Below, in pieces: positions 14,772 through 22,830 of a DNA stretch of 28,938 nt. Within the stretch, counting starts at the first letter, position 1. Each line of letters opens with the position of its first letter. This DNA is from CAVTWS01 sp964390555 (GTDB lineage: Bacteria; Actinomycetota; Acidimicrobiia; Acidimicrobiales; SHLQ01): NCBI GenBank assembly GCA_964390555.1, contig CAYMJU010000196.1:1-28938 (forward strand). The letters run 5' to 3'. Position numbers and translations under genes: made by a program. The notes beneath the pieces are model-generated. The model had not been told where the DNA came from, ran no database searches, and worked only from the letters and a program-made list of their open reading frames with translations.

Positions 14772-15956
14772 ATGGCAACCAGCGCTCTTCTCGCCGATCC
14801 GGCGAAGCCGTTCATCGTCGATGCCGACTCGCACTGGTCCGAACCGGCCGACCTCTTCACCAGCATCGCCCCCGCGGCGTACCGGGACCGTGTCCCGCAC
14901 GTCGAGCAGGTCGACGGCATGCCGACTTGGGTCATGGATGGTGTACCGATCGGCCGGCACAGCGCCGGTGCGGTCATCGGGCGCGACGGCAGCAAGGAAT
15001 CGGCCGACATCGCTCTGAACCATTGGCCTCACCACATGGTCCACGAGGGCGCGTACAAGCCCGACGTGCGCCTCGGCGTGCTCGACGAGTGCGGAATCGA
15101 CGCCCAGGTGATCTTCCCGAGCACGATCGGATTGGGGGGCCAGGGCCTCAACCTCGTCGAGGACCGAGAGCTGGTCAACCTGACCGTCCGGCTCTACAAC
15201 GACCGACAGGCCGAGATCCAGGAACAATCCGGTAACCGGCTGCTGCCCATGCCGCTCATGCCGGCGTGGAACGTCGATGCGTGCGTCGTCGAAGCCCGCC
15301 GCGTCGCGGCCCTCGGCATGCGCGGCGTGAACATGACGTCGGACCCCCAAGACCTCGGAGCTCCCGACCTGGCGAACCGGGCGTGGGACCCGTTCTGGGA
15401 AGCGTGCGCCGAACTCCGGCTCCCGGTGCACTTTCACATCGGAGCGAGCGTCACCGGCATGACCTTCTACAGCAACTACTCGTGGGCGTCGCACCCCATG
15501 AACACCCAGCTCGCCATCGGCGGCACGTTGCTGTTCATCGGCAACGCCCGGGTGGTCACCAACCTCATCCTGGCGGGCATCTTCGATCGCCACCCCGACC
15601 TCCAGGCGGTGTCGGTCGAAAGCGGCTGCGGCTGGATCCCGTTCATCCTCGAGACGCTCGACTACGAGATGTCCGAGAACGCGCCCGATGAACTGCGACA
15701 GCTGAAGAAGATGCCGTCGGAGTACTTCCGCACAAACCTCTACGCCACGTTCTGGTTCGAGAACAACTTCAACAAGCTCCCCCAGCTCGTCGAGACCGTC
15801 GGCGCGGAGAGGATCCTGTTCGAGACCGACTTCCCGCACCCGACGTGCCTGTATCCCGATCCTCTGAAGGCGGTCGAGAAGCGCATGTCGGTCCTCACCG
15901 AGGACCAGCGCCGCAAGATCCTCGGCGAGAACGCCCGCACGCTCTACCGCCTCTAG
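14772..15956 (+). CDS. Amidohydrolase-2 family metal-dependent hydrolase
   Basis: A 394-residue TIM-barrel hydrolase of the ACMSD-like amidohydrolase-2 family. Putative metal and active-site residues are in DADSHW (17-22), VHFHIG (His220/His222), DRHPDL (His274) and ETDFPHP (Asp353). The N-terminal strand reads Asp-x-Asp-Ser-His in place of the usual His-x-His, a feature of the actinobacterial branch. ACMSD itself is a decarboxylase and other relatives hydrolyse or decarboxylate cyclic acids, so the reaction may be hydrolysis or decarboxylation of a ring-cleavage product. The ATG at 14772 was used; an in-frame TTG two codons earlier is less likely. It leads a plus-strand group with an alpha/beta hydrolase, CoA-transferase and SDR, though a hairpin at 15974-16024 separates it from them. 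A second paralogue is at 26202-27410. Confidence 0.9.
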   Translation: MATSALLADPAKPFIVDADSHWSEPADLFTSIAPAAYRDRVPHVEQVDGMPTWVMDGVPIGRHSAGAVIGRDGSKESADIALNHWPHHMVHEGAYKPDVRLGVLDECGIDAQVIFPSTIGLGGQGLNLVEDRELVNLTVRLYNDRQAEIQEQSGNRLLPMPLMPAWNVDACVVEARRVAALGMRGVNMTSDPQDLGAPDLANRAWDPFWEACAELRLPVHFHIGASVTGMTFYSNYSWASHPMNTQLAIGGTLLFIGNARVVTNLILAGIFDRHPDLQAVSVESGCGWIPFILETLDYEMSENAPDELRQLKKMPSEYFRTNLYATFWFENNFNKLPQLVETVGAERILFETDFPHPTCLYPDPLKAVEKRMSVLTEDQRRKILGENARTLYRL

Positions 15957-15973
15957 GCGGTCCCCAACCCCGC

Positions 15974-16024
15974 CGTTCTGGCCGCATGGCGCAAACCCTG
16001 CCGTCAAGACTCGCGGCCAGAACG
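15974..16024. terminator. 12-bp stem-loop between amidohydrolase and alpha/beta hydrolase genes
   Basis: Arms CGTTCTGGCCGC (15974-15985) and GCGGCCAGAACG (16013-16024) are perfectly complementary around a 27-nt loop. No T-run follows. It begins 17 nt after the amidohydrolase stop and ends 31 nt before the GTG of the next gene. GCAAACC in the loop (15991-15997) could instead pair with GGTTTGC (16026-16032), so two exclusive folds are possible. It may be a terminator or attenuator, or a processing site within an operon. Confidence 0.5.
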
Positions 16025-16055
16025 AGGTTTGCCTTCGACCGGCTACTGTCCCTTC

Positions 16056-16934
16056 GTGGCCTTCGCGACGGTTGATGGGCTCAAGATCGCGTTCGACGTC
16101 ATCGGCGACGGCGAGCGGGCGTGGGCGCTCACGCCCGGCGGGCGGTTCACCCGGCACACGCCTGGCTTGCGCGAGCTGGCGGCCAAGCTCGCCGCCGACA
16201 ACGGCCGGGTTCTGATTTGGGACCGCCCAAACTGCGGCGAGTCCGACGTGTGCTTCGAGGGGCCGTCGGAGTCCGAGATGCAGGCCGACGCCCTCGCCGC
16301 GCTGCTCGGGCACCTCGACATGGCGCCGTGCGTCGTCGCCGGCGGATCGGCCGGCGCCCGAGTGTCGCTGCTAACCGTCGCCAATCACCCCGAGGTGGCG
16401 TCGGGGCTCGCCGTGTGGTGGATCAGCGGCGGCGTGATGGGGCTGCTGTCCCTCGTCGGCGTGTACTGCATCCCGAACATCAGGGCGGCGTGGGTCGACG
16501 GCATCGAGGCGGTCGCCGCCCTGCCCGAGTGGGCCGACAACATCGCCGCCAACCCGGCGGTCCGCCAGACGATCCTCGACCAGGACCGGGCGACGTTCAT
16601 CGCCACCATGGAGCGGTGGGCGATGGCCTACGTACCCCAGGACGGCCAGCACGTCCCAGGCCTGCCCGACGAGCTCGGCCGTCGCATCGCCGTGCCCACC
16701 CTCGTGTTCCGCAGCGGCGAGAGCGATGGGCACCACACCCGCGCCACCTCCGAGGGCGTCGCCGCCTTGATTCCCGGAGCCCGCCTGGTCGAGCCACCGT
16801 GGGGGGACCGCGAGTGGTCCGAGCGTCAGGCCGAGCGGGGGGCGCGGGGTGGTACGAACGGCGAGGGTCTGTTCACCGGTTGGCCAAAGCTCGCGCCGCA
16901 ACTCCTGTCGTGGGCGAGCGATCTGCACACTTGA
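16056..16934 (+). CDS. Alpha/beta-fold hydrolase, catalytic His not evident
   Basis: A 292-residue alpha/beta hydrolase. The oxyanion region is LTPGGRFTRH (about 25-34), and the nucleophile elbow is AGGSAGAR with Ser98. A late strand PTLVFRSGESDGHH (214-227) could hold the catalytic acid. Where the catalytic His is normally found after that strand (G-x-x-H), the sequence reads PPWGDREW, with Arg252 and no His nearby; the only close histidines are His226-His227. The chain is otherwise intact and ends in GLFTGWPKLAPQLLSW, typical of a known actinobacterial subgroup, so it is not obviously a pseudogene. GTG at 16056 was preferred to the TTG at 16029 because the fold begins at once (ATVDGLKIAFD). 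It probably cleaves an ester, thioester or C-C bond; the activity is uncertain. It lies 27 bp before the CoA-transferase gene. Confidence 0.82.
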   Translation: MAFATVDGLKIAFDVIGDGERAWALTPGGRFTRHTPGLRELAAKLAADNGRVLIWDRPNCGESDVCFEGPSESEMQADALAALLGHLDMAPCVVAGGSAGARVSLLTVANHPEVASGLAVWWISGGVMGLLSLVGVYCIPNIRAAWVDGIEAVAALPEWADNIAANPAVRQTILDQDRATFIATMERWAMAYVPQDGQHVPGLPDELGRRIAVPTLVFRSGESDGHHTRATSEGVAALIPGARLVEPPWGDREWSERQAERGARGGTNGEGLFTGWPKLAPQLLSWASDLHT

Positions 16935-16961
16935 TCCACCGTCGGCTACCGGGAGAACACC

Positions 16962-18179
16962 ATGACCAAGCCCATGCAAGGCATCCGCATCCTCGAGGTC
17001 GCCGAGCACACGTTCGTGCCGGCGGCGTCGGCGCTGCTCGCCGACTGGGGCGCCGAGGTCATCAAGATCGAGCCGCTCGGCCGGGGCGATGCCATGCGCG
17101 GGCTGGCGAGCAGCGGCACAGCGATGGTCCCGACCGACGTGCACCTGCTGCTCGAGCACTCGAACCGCGGCAAGCGCAGCCTGGCTCTCGATCTGACCAC
17201 CACCGAGGGCCTCGATGTCCTGTACAAGCTCGTCGCCACCGCCGACATCTTTCTCACCAACAAGCTCCCGAGCGTCCGCAAGAAGCTGAGGATCGAGGTC
17301 GACGACATCCGGGCCCACAACCCGTCGATCATCTACGTGCGAGGCACCGGGCAGGGCGATCGCGGCCCCGACGCCGACAAGGGCTCCTACGACGCTCTGG
17401 CCTTCTGGGCCCGGTCCGGTGTGGCAGCCGGAATGATGCGCCCCGAGTATGGCCACGTCCCCGTACCCCCCGCCCCGGGGTTCGGCGACTCGCTCGGGGC
17501 CATGACCATTGCCGGGGGGATGATGGGCGCGCTCGTCCACCGGCTGCGCACCGGCGAGGGCACCGTCGTCGACGTGTCGCTGCTCGGCACCGGCCTCTGG
17601 GCCATCGGCCAGGGCCTGGCGTTGTCGCTCCACCTCGACGAGCCGTGGGCTCCGCCCCCTCTCGACACGCCGCGCACCAACCCGCTCGTCGCCAACTACC
17701 TCACCCAGGATGGCCGCTGGCTGTCGCTGTGCTGCCTCCAGGCGGCGCGCTACTGGCCCGACGCGGCACGTGCGCTCGGCCGACCCGAACTCGCCACGGA
17801 CCCTCGTTTCGCCGACCATGCCTCGCTCACCGCGAACTCGCAGGAGGCCATCGACATCCTCCGCGACGAGATCGCCAAACGACCGCTCGCCGATTGGCGG
17901 GACCGCCTGGCCGACTTCACGGGCCAATGGACAGTCGTGCAGCACACCCTCGACGTGGCCGCCGATCCCCAGACCGTGGCCAACGGCTACATCCAGGATT
18001 GCCGCACCGCGGCCGGTGTACCGTTCCGCCTAGCCGCCGCCCCGGTGCAGTTCGACGAGGAGCCGCCGGCGCCCGGCCGGGCCCCCGACTACAACGAGCA
18101 CGGCGACGAGATCCTCGCCGAGCTGGGCCTCGACTGGGACACCGTCGTCGACCTCAAAGTCCGCGGCGCCGTCGGATAG
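16962..18179 (+). CDS. CaiB/BaiF family (class III) CoA-transferase
   Basis: A standard single-domain class III CoA-transferase of 405 residues, which forms an acyl-CoA by taking CoA from a donor thioester through a mixed anhydride on an Asp. The N-terminal block QGIRILEVAEHTFVPAAS...LLADWGAEVIKIEPLGRGD, the NRGKRSLALDL motif (about 68-78) and the catalytic Asp176 in APGFGDSLGAM are all present. Spacing of Asp176 to the ALVHRLRTGEG helix is as in formyl-CoA transferase. The ATG has GGGAGA 5 nt upstream. The following SDR gene starts 7 bp after its stop, with the ribosome site overlapping the stop, so they are co-expressed. In context it would activate a carboxylic acid for beta-oxidation-like steps. 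Confidence 0.95.
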   Translation: MTKPMQGIRILEVAEHTFVPAASALLADWGAEVIKIEPLGRGDAMRGLASSGTAMVPTDVHLLLEHSNRGKRSLALDLTTTEGLDVLYKLVATADIFLTNKLPSVRKKLRIEVDDIRAHNPSIIYVRGTGQGDRGPDADKGSYDALAFWARSGVAAGMMRPEYGHVPVPPAPGFGDSLGAMTIAGGMMGALVHRLRTGEGTVVDVSLLGTGLWAIGQGLALSLHLDEPWAPPPLDTPRTNPLVANYLTQDGRWLSLCCLQAARYWPDAARALGRPELATDPRFADHASLTANSQEAIDILRDEIAKRPLADWRDRLADFTGQWTVVQHTLDVAADPQTVANGYIQDCRTAAGVPFRLAAAPVQFDEEPPAPGRAPDYNEHGDEILAELGLDWDTVVDLKVRGAVG

Positions 18180-18186
18180 GAGCGAC

Positions 18187-19023
18187 ATGACCGATCGCGA
18201 TTTCGCCGGGCGATACGGGCCGTGGGCCGTGGTGGCCGGGGCGTCGGACGGTGTGGGCGAGGCGTTCACCCACGCCCTGGCTGAACGGGGTCTCAACGTC
18301 GTGATGCTCGCCCGCCGGGCGGAGCGCCTCGACGCCGTGGCCACCGCGGTACAAGATCGGTGGCGTGTCGAGACCCGCACCGCGGCCGTCGACCTGTCGG
18401 CTCCCGATGCGGTCGACCACGTCGCCGCCGCCACCGATGGGCTCGATGTCGGCTTCCTCCTCTACTGCGCGGGCGCCGACCCCGACTACCAGCCCTTCCT
18501 CGATGTCCCTCTCGACAACGCCTTGGCCATGGTGCAACGCAACTGCGTTTCGCCGCTACGCCTGTGCCGCGCTTTCGCCGGCCCGATGCGAGAGCGACGC
18601 CGGGGCGGGATCGTGTTGTTGTCGTCGGCTGCGGTTCTGGCCGGTGGCGTCAACCGAGTCACCTACTCGGCGACCAAAGCGTTCGACATGGTTCTCGCCG
18701 AAGGCCTCTGGTCCGAACTCGTCGACGACGGCGTAGATGTGCTGTCGCTCGTCCTCAGCATCACCGACACGCCGGCGCTGCGTGCCCTGCTGGCCAAGCG
18801 CGGCAACCTGGCGAGCGCCACCGACGGCACCCCGATCCCGGGCGCCGCCACACCCGAGCAGGTCGTGGCCGAAGGATTGGCCAATCTCAACAACGGTCCG
18901 GTGTGGTTCGTCGGCGAAGAGGTGCGCGAGGGCGCGAAAGCCCTCGGCGCCATGGGCCGCAGCGAAGCGGCACGGATCATGAAGCAGATGGGCGCCGGTG
19001 TGATGGACACCAAGCTCAGCTGA
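18187..19023 (+). CDS. SDR family oxidoreductase
   Basis: A 278-residue SDR of the 17-beta-hydroxysteroid-dehydrogenase-like group, to judge by length and C-terminal shape. The cofactor motif GASDGVGEA is at about 18-26; ARRAER after the second strand suggests NADP(H); YCAGAD stands at the NNAG position; and SSAAVLAGG...TYSATKAF provides Ser-Tyr-Lys. The region after the active site (VLSITDTPALRALL) is as in bacterial SDRs acting on bulky substrates. An AGGAG ribosome site overlaps the stop of the CoA-transferase gene. It is the last gene of the plus-strand group and converges on the P450 gene 53 bp away. The substrate is unknown. Confidence 0.92.
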   Translation: MTDRDFAGRYGPWAVVAGASDGVGEAFTHALAERGLNVVMLARRAERLDAVATAVQDRWRVETRTAAVDLSAPDAVDHVAAATDGLDVGFLLYCAGADPDYQPFLDVPLDNALAMVQRNCVSPLRLCRAFAGPMRERRRGGIVLLSSAAVLAGGVNRVTYSATKAFDMVLAEGLWSELVDDGVDVLSLVLSITDTPALRALLAKRGNLASATDGTPIPGAATPEQVVAEGLANLNNGPVWFVGEEVREGAKALGAMGRSEAARIMKQMGAGVMDTKLS

Positions 19024-19076
19024 GGCGCCCAACCTTTCGCGAACCTGTTGCGAATTTGAACCGTCGAGCGGTCAGA

Positions 19077-20324
19077 TCACCACAGGCTGCCTACGGCGGG
19101 AGCTTCGCCGGTGCGCGCACCCGGGGTGAAGGTGATCGGCACCGACAGCGGTGCTCGGTTGAGGGCGGAGTGGAACTGGATCGGCTCGGCGCCGTCGGCC
19201 AGGCGCAGGTCGTGCAGACGAGGCAGCATCTCCTCGAGGGCGATGTGCAGGTTCTGGCGGGCCAAGTTCGACCCGGCGCAACGGTGCGGGCCGGCGCCGA
19301 AGGTCAGGTGCCGGTTGGACGGGCGGTCGAGGTCGAACTCGTGCGGCCGCTCGAACTCGCCCTCGTCGCGGTTGGCCGACGCCCAGTAGATCATCACCTT
19401 GTCGTCGGCTTGCAGAGCGTGACCGCCGAATTCGGCGGGGCAGGTGAGAGTGCGGCCGATCGCCACGAACGGCGGGTCGAGCCGCAGCAGCTCCTCGATG
19501 GCGTCGGGGATGAGGTCGGGCCGGCGGCGCAACAGGTCGGGGATCTCGGGCTGCTTGCAGAAGCGGATCATGAACTGCCCGAGCGCTCCGGCCGTGGTGT
19601 CGAGCCCACCGAGGAGCAGCAGCAAGATGATGCCGATGATCTCGGCGTCGGTTATCGGACGGTTCTCGATCTCGGCGTGGATCACCGCATCGACCACGTC
19701 GTGGCGCCGCTCGTCGGCTCGGCGCGCGGCGACGAGCTGAGCGATCCACGTGACCAGCCCGCCGATCGCCGCCGGGGCCTCGGGGTTCCCGGGGACCGAC
19801 ATAGCCGTGGTGAACCGGTTGAGTTGCGCCAGCTCGTCGGCCGGGGCGTCGAGCACCATCTCGAAGAACGACAGGCCCGGAAAGGGTCGGGCGAAGTCGG
19901 CCATGAAGTCACACGACCCGGTCTCGACGAACTCGTCGATCATCCGGTTCACCAGGATCCGGGTGGCGCCTTCGTACTGAGCCACGACCGCCGGCGTGAA
20001 CCAGGCGTTGATCAACCGCTTGTACTCGCGGTGCAGCGGCGGGTCGATGGTCTCGGGGATGGCTTTTTGCGCCACCTGATCGCGCCCGGGCGTGATCCCC
20101 TGCTCGGAGCTGAACGTGCGCCAGTCCTGGGCGATCCGCAGCACGTCCTCGTAGCCGGTCACGACCAGGTACCCGTCGTAACGCTTGCTCCAGGCCACCG
20201 GGCAGTGCTCGCGCATGAAGGCCAGCGTCTCGTGCAGGTTCTGTCCCAGCTCGTGGGACTTGTAGTCCCACCGGTTGGCGCACCACTCGTCGGTTATGGG
20301 CTCGTGATCGGTCCTCTGGTCCAT
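19077..20324 (-). CDS. Cytochrome P450 (bacterial class I, CYP125/142-like length)
   Basis: A soluble 415-residue P450 that would hydroxylate its substrate with O2 and electrons from a ferredoxin. The heme loop FGAGPHRCAG has the axial thiolate Cys349. The I-helix has GGLDTT (239-244), with the Asp-Thr used for oxygen activation. The ExxR salt bridge is in EELLRLD (Glu278-Arg281), followed by IGRTLT. There is no membrane anchor. The start has GAGGA close upstream. It follows the SDR gene by 9 bp in one minus-strand operon with the Ltp2-like thiolase and DUF35 protein, which suggests hydroxylation of a side chain or ring before CoA-dependent shortening. The window's ferredoxin gene at 8477 is a possible electron donor. 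CYP family assignment needs alignment. Confidence 0.95.
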   Translation of the reverse strand: MDQRTDHEPITDEWCANRWDYKSHELGQNLHETLAFMREHCPVAWSKRYDGYLVVTGYEDVLRIAQDWRTFSSEQGITPGRDQVAQKAIPETIDPPLHREYKRLINAWFTPAVVAQYEGATRILVNRMIDEFVETGSCDFMADFARPFPGLSFFEMVLDAPADELAQLNRFTTAMSVPGNPEAPAAIGGLVTWIAQLVAARRADERRHDVVDAVIHAEIENRPITDAEIIGIILLLLLGGLDTTAGALGQFMIRFCKQPEIPDLLRRRPDLIPDAIEELLRLDPPFVAIGRTLTCPAEFGGHALQADDKVMIYWASANRDEGEFERPHEFDLDRPSNRHLTFGAGPHRCAGSNLARQNLHIALEEMLPRLHDLRLADGAEPIQFHSALNRAPLSVPITFTPGARTGEAPAVGSLW

Positions 20325-20333
20325 GAGTCCTCG

Positions 20334-21173
20334 CTAGTCGGGTGCGGGCACGGCCCGCAAGCGTTCGGCCATCATCAGCGGGGTCACGCTCAGCACGCCG
20401 GAGTCGACGGGCAGGACCACGCCGGTGATCCAGCGGGCCTCGTCACTGGCCAGGAATGTCGCCGCGTAGGCGACATCCCAGCCGGTTCCCGGCGTGCCCA
20501 GCAGCCCCGCTTCAGAACGCATGGCGTCCATGAACTGCGCACGCGGGCCGGGAGCCTGCACCGAGTGCACCATCGGGGTGGTGATGTGGCCGGGGGCGAT
20601 GGCGTTGGCGCGGATGCCCTGGCGGCCGTGGGAGTACGCCATGTCGACGGTGAGCGCTATCAGCGCCCCCTTGGCCGCCGAGTAGGCGACGGTGCCGTCG
20701 CCGCGGAGCGCCGAGATCGACGCGATGTTCACGATCGAACCGGCACCCTTGGCGGCCATCACCGGCACGGCGTGCTTCGACGCCAGGAACGCGGTGCGCA
20801 AGTTGACGTCGAGGGCGCGGTCCCAGGCCTCCTCGGTGGTGTCGACAACGGTGCCGAGCGCAGCTAGCCCGATGTTGTTGACCAAGATGTCGACCGAGCC
20901 GAAGGCCGAGACGGCGGCTTGCACCATGGCCTCGCAGTCGGCGGACTCGGTCACGTCGGCGCCGAACACCTCGGCCCGGCCGCCTTCGTCGACGATCACC
21001 TGCCGCGTCTGTTCTGCTCGGTCGGGATGCAGGTCTACGAGCAGCACGCTCGCGCCCTCGCGCGCCAGCACGATCGCGGTCGCCTTACCGGTGCCGACGC
21101 CCGGCCCGGGCGTCGACCCGGCCCCGGTCACGATCGCGACCTTGCCCTCGACCCGTCCTGATCGTTCGATCAT
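20334..21173 (-). CDS. SDR family oxidoreductase with extended glycine loop
   Basis: A 279-residue SDR. The cofactor-binding loop is longer than in classical SDRs: TGAGSTPGPGVGTGKA (about 16-31) in place of TGxxxGxG. This extended form is known from a recurring actinobacterial and proteobacterial subgroup. LLVDLHPDR ends strand two with an Asp, favouring NAD(H). NNIGLA and ASISALRGDG...AYSAAKGA give the structural Asn and the catalytic Ser-Tyr-Lys. The C-terminus is extended beyond the VLPVDSG strand. It lies 19 bp after the thiolase gene and 9 bp before the P450 gene, so it is probably one transcript. It probably oxidises a hydroxyl group on an acyl-CoA or ring intermediate of the same pathway. 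Confidence 0.93.
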   Translation of the reverse strand: MIERSGRVEGKVAIVTGAGSTPGPGVGTGKATAIVLAREGASVLLVDLHPDRAEQTRQVIVDEGGRAEVFGADVTESADCEAMVQAAVSAFGSVDILVNNIGLAALGTVVDTTEEAWDRALDVNLRTAFLASKHAVPVMAAKGAGSIVNIASISALRGDGTVAYSAAKGALIALTVDMAYSHGRQGIRANAIAPGHITTPMVHSVQAPGPRAQFMDAMRSEAGLLGTPGTGWDVAYAATFLASDEARWITGVVLPVDSGVLSVTPLMMAERLRAVPAPD

Positions 21174-21192
21174 CGTCTCCCCTTGTCGTTTG

Positions 21193-22380
21193 TCACCCGC
21201 GCCAGCGGGTCAACAGCGCGGCCCCGGCCTCGTAGCCGCCGACGTTGGTGACGGCGGCGACCTCGGCACCCGCGACCTGGCGATCGCCCGCCTCGCCCCG
21301 GAGCTGGCGCACGGCTTCGGCGGTGTGCCCGAACGCCGCGTGGAGCCGGCCGCCCGAGAGCTGCCCGCCCCACGTGTTGAGGGGGAGCTCGCCGCCGATC
21401 GAGATGCGCCCGCCGCCTTCGACGAACGCGCCGGCCTCGCCGGTGCCGCAGAACCCCATGGCCTCGAGCCACCACACCGCTTCGATGGTGAAGCCGTCGT
21501 AGAGCTCGGCGACATCGACGTCGCCCGGCCTCAGGTCGGTGCGGTTCCACATGGCTGCGGCGGCGGCGTAACCGACCCGGCCCATGTCCTCCCACTGCTC
21601 CCACGACGTGCGGCCATCGACCACCCCGGCCATGGCCTCGATCGCGACCGGCGCGCGAAGATCGGGCACGGTGTCAGCCGCCGACACGACGATCGCCGTG
21701 GCACCGTCGGCCGGCACGTCGCAGTCGTAGAGGCACATCGGCGTGGAGATCATGCGCGACGACAGATAGTCGTCGATCGTGAGCGGGGTGCGGTAGACGG
21801 CGTCGGGGTTCAGCGCCGCGTGGGAGCGCTGGGTGACCGGGATCCACCCGAGCTGCTCCCTGGTGACGCCGTACTCGTGCATGTACCGGGTGGCGTACGG
21901 CGCGATCTGCACCACCGGCGACAGGGCGCCGATCGGAAGCAGCCACGCCAGCGGTCCCTCGGCGGTCGGGTTGGTCGACCCGTAGGCCGGGCGCCCACCG
22001 GCGTCGCGGGCCGCGCTGCCCTCCTTCACCACGCGGTACACCACGGCGTGGCGGGCCTGCCCGGTCGCCACCGCCATGGCCGGCCCGTAGAACGGCAGGC
22101 CCATGCCCTCGACCAACCCCTGACGCCAACGAGTCGTGATGCGCAAGGCGTCTTGCACCTCGTACAGGTCGGCGCCGGTGTACCCGGGGACGTTGGCCTT
22201 GCCCCCGCCGGGAAACATGGCCAGGCCATCGATGTCGTCGATCGTCAGGCCGGCGTCGGCGACCGCGGCCACGATGGCGTCGAGCGCGAGCTGGAACCCC
22301 GACCGGTCCACCTGCCGGCCGATCGCCGACTGCCCTACGCCCGAGATCACCACCCGCCGCTCGAACCACTCGGCGCTCAC
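21193..22380 (-). CDS. Thiolase-fold lipid-transfer protein, Ltp2-like (probable retro-aldolase type)
   Basis: A 395-residue thiolase-superfamily protein of the lipid-transfer (Ltp/SCP-x-like) branch. The nucleophile region, normally with a Cys, reads GLPFYGPAMAVATG (95-107), without a Cys. The block AELYDGFTIEAVWWLEAMGFC (291-311, Tyr294) and NTWGGQLSGGRLHAAFGHT (335-352) match the layout of Ltp2 aldolases. In place of the thiolase GGH signature it has GGR, and the C-terminal thiolase Cys motif is replaced by NVGGYEAGAA. Ltp2 enzymes cleave the side chain of steroid-type 17-hydroxyacyl-CoAs and need a DUF35 partner. Here a DUF35 gene is directly upstream with a GTGA overlap. A retro-aldol C-C cleavage role is therefore likely, by inference. 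Start: GTG at 22380. Confidence 0.88.
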   Translation of the reverse strand: MSAEWFERRVVISGVGQSAIGRQVDRSGFQLALDAIVAAVADAGLTIDDIDGLAMFPGGGKANVPGYTGADLYEVQDALRITTRWRQGLVEGMGLPFYGPAMAVATGQARHAVVYRVVKEGSAARDAGGRPAYGSTNPTAEGPLAWLLPIGALSPVVQIAPYATRYMHEYGVTREQLGWIPVTQRSHAALNPDAVYRTPLTIDDYLSSRMISTPMCLYDCDVPADGATAIVVSAADTVPDLRAPVAIEAMAGVVDGRTSWEQWEDMGRVGYAAAAAMWNRTDLRPGDVDVAELYDGFTIEAVWWLEAMGFCGTGEAGAFVEGGGRISIGGELPLNTWGGQLSGGRLHAAFGHTAEAVRQLRGEAGDRQVAGAEVAAVTNVGGYEAGAALLTRWRG

Positions 22381-22805
22381 CCCGCACCGCCCACGGCGAG
22401 AAAGCTCGGGATGGCGAAGCCGCCCGGTCCGGGCTCGAAGCCGACCTCGACCTCCATGTCGACGGCAACGTCCTCGGGCGCGCAACCGCGCAGGCGACCG
22501 ACGACGCGCACGCCCGGGTGGTCGGGGAACTCGACCAGAGCGATCGCATACGGCACCGCGAGATCGGGCAACCAGCGCTGATGGTTCACGGTGAAGCTGT
22601 ACACGCGGCCCCGGCTGGTGATCTCGGCCGACTCCAGATCGCGGCCTCGGCACCGGTGACACATGCCGCGTGGCGGGAAGGTCTCAGCCAGACATGCCAC
22701 GCAGCGCTCGACCACGAGCCGGCCCTCAGCGGCGCCATCCCAGAACGCCCGCGTCTCGTCGGTCACCGCCGGAGCAATGCCGATCGTGGCGTCGACGCCG
22801 GTCAT
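22377..22805 (-). CDS. Zn-ribbon/OB-fold (DUF35) protein, thiolase partner
   Basis: A 142-residue member of the DUF35 family. The N-terminal zinc ribbon has Cys35-x2-Cys38 and Cys49-x2-Cys52 (RCVACLAETFPPRGMCHRC). The OB-fold follows with GRVYSFTVNHQRW, PYAIALVEFP and a VGRLRGC block. Such proteins bind thiolase-like enzymes and are required by Ltp2 aldolases. In the mycobacterial steroid system the DUF35 domain is fused to a MaoC-like hydratase (ChsH2); here it is free-standing, with no MaoC gene nearby. The ATG at 22805 has GAGGAGGG upstream. It leads the minus-strand operon with the thiolase (4-bp overlap), SDR and P450. The promoter region upstream carries a 20-bp palindrome shared with the divergent LLM gene. 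Confidence 0.92.
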   Translation of the reverse strand: MTGVDATIGIAPAVTDETRAFWDGAAEGRLVVERCVACLAETFPPRGMCHRCRGRDLESAEITSRGRVYSFTVNHQRWLPDLAVPYAIALVEFPDHPGVRVVGRLRGCAPEDVAVDMEVEVGFEPGPGGFAIPSFLAVGGAG

Positions 22806-22830
22806 CCAACCCCTCCTCGCCTACGGGAAA

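Noticed and set aside
14709..16313. Minus-strand extension of the D-aminoacylase-like frame upstream of 14708
   Set aside because: It is antisense to the amidohydrolase and hydrolase genes, and the family N-terminus begins at the ATG at 14708.
19036..19054. Weak stem TTCGC / GCGAA between the convergent SDR and P450 genes
   Set aside because: Only 5 bp with a 9-nt loop and no T-run; too weak to call a terminator.
18360..20867. Plus-strand frame of 835 codons over the SDR, P450 and next SDR
   Set aside because: Shadow frame; the P450 and SDR motifs are on the other frames and strand.
20334..21173. Extended glycine loop in the SDR as a possible novelty
   Set aside because: A similar GAGSxxGPGxGxGKA loop is known in a recurrent SDR subgroup.
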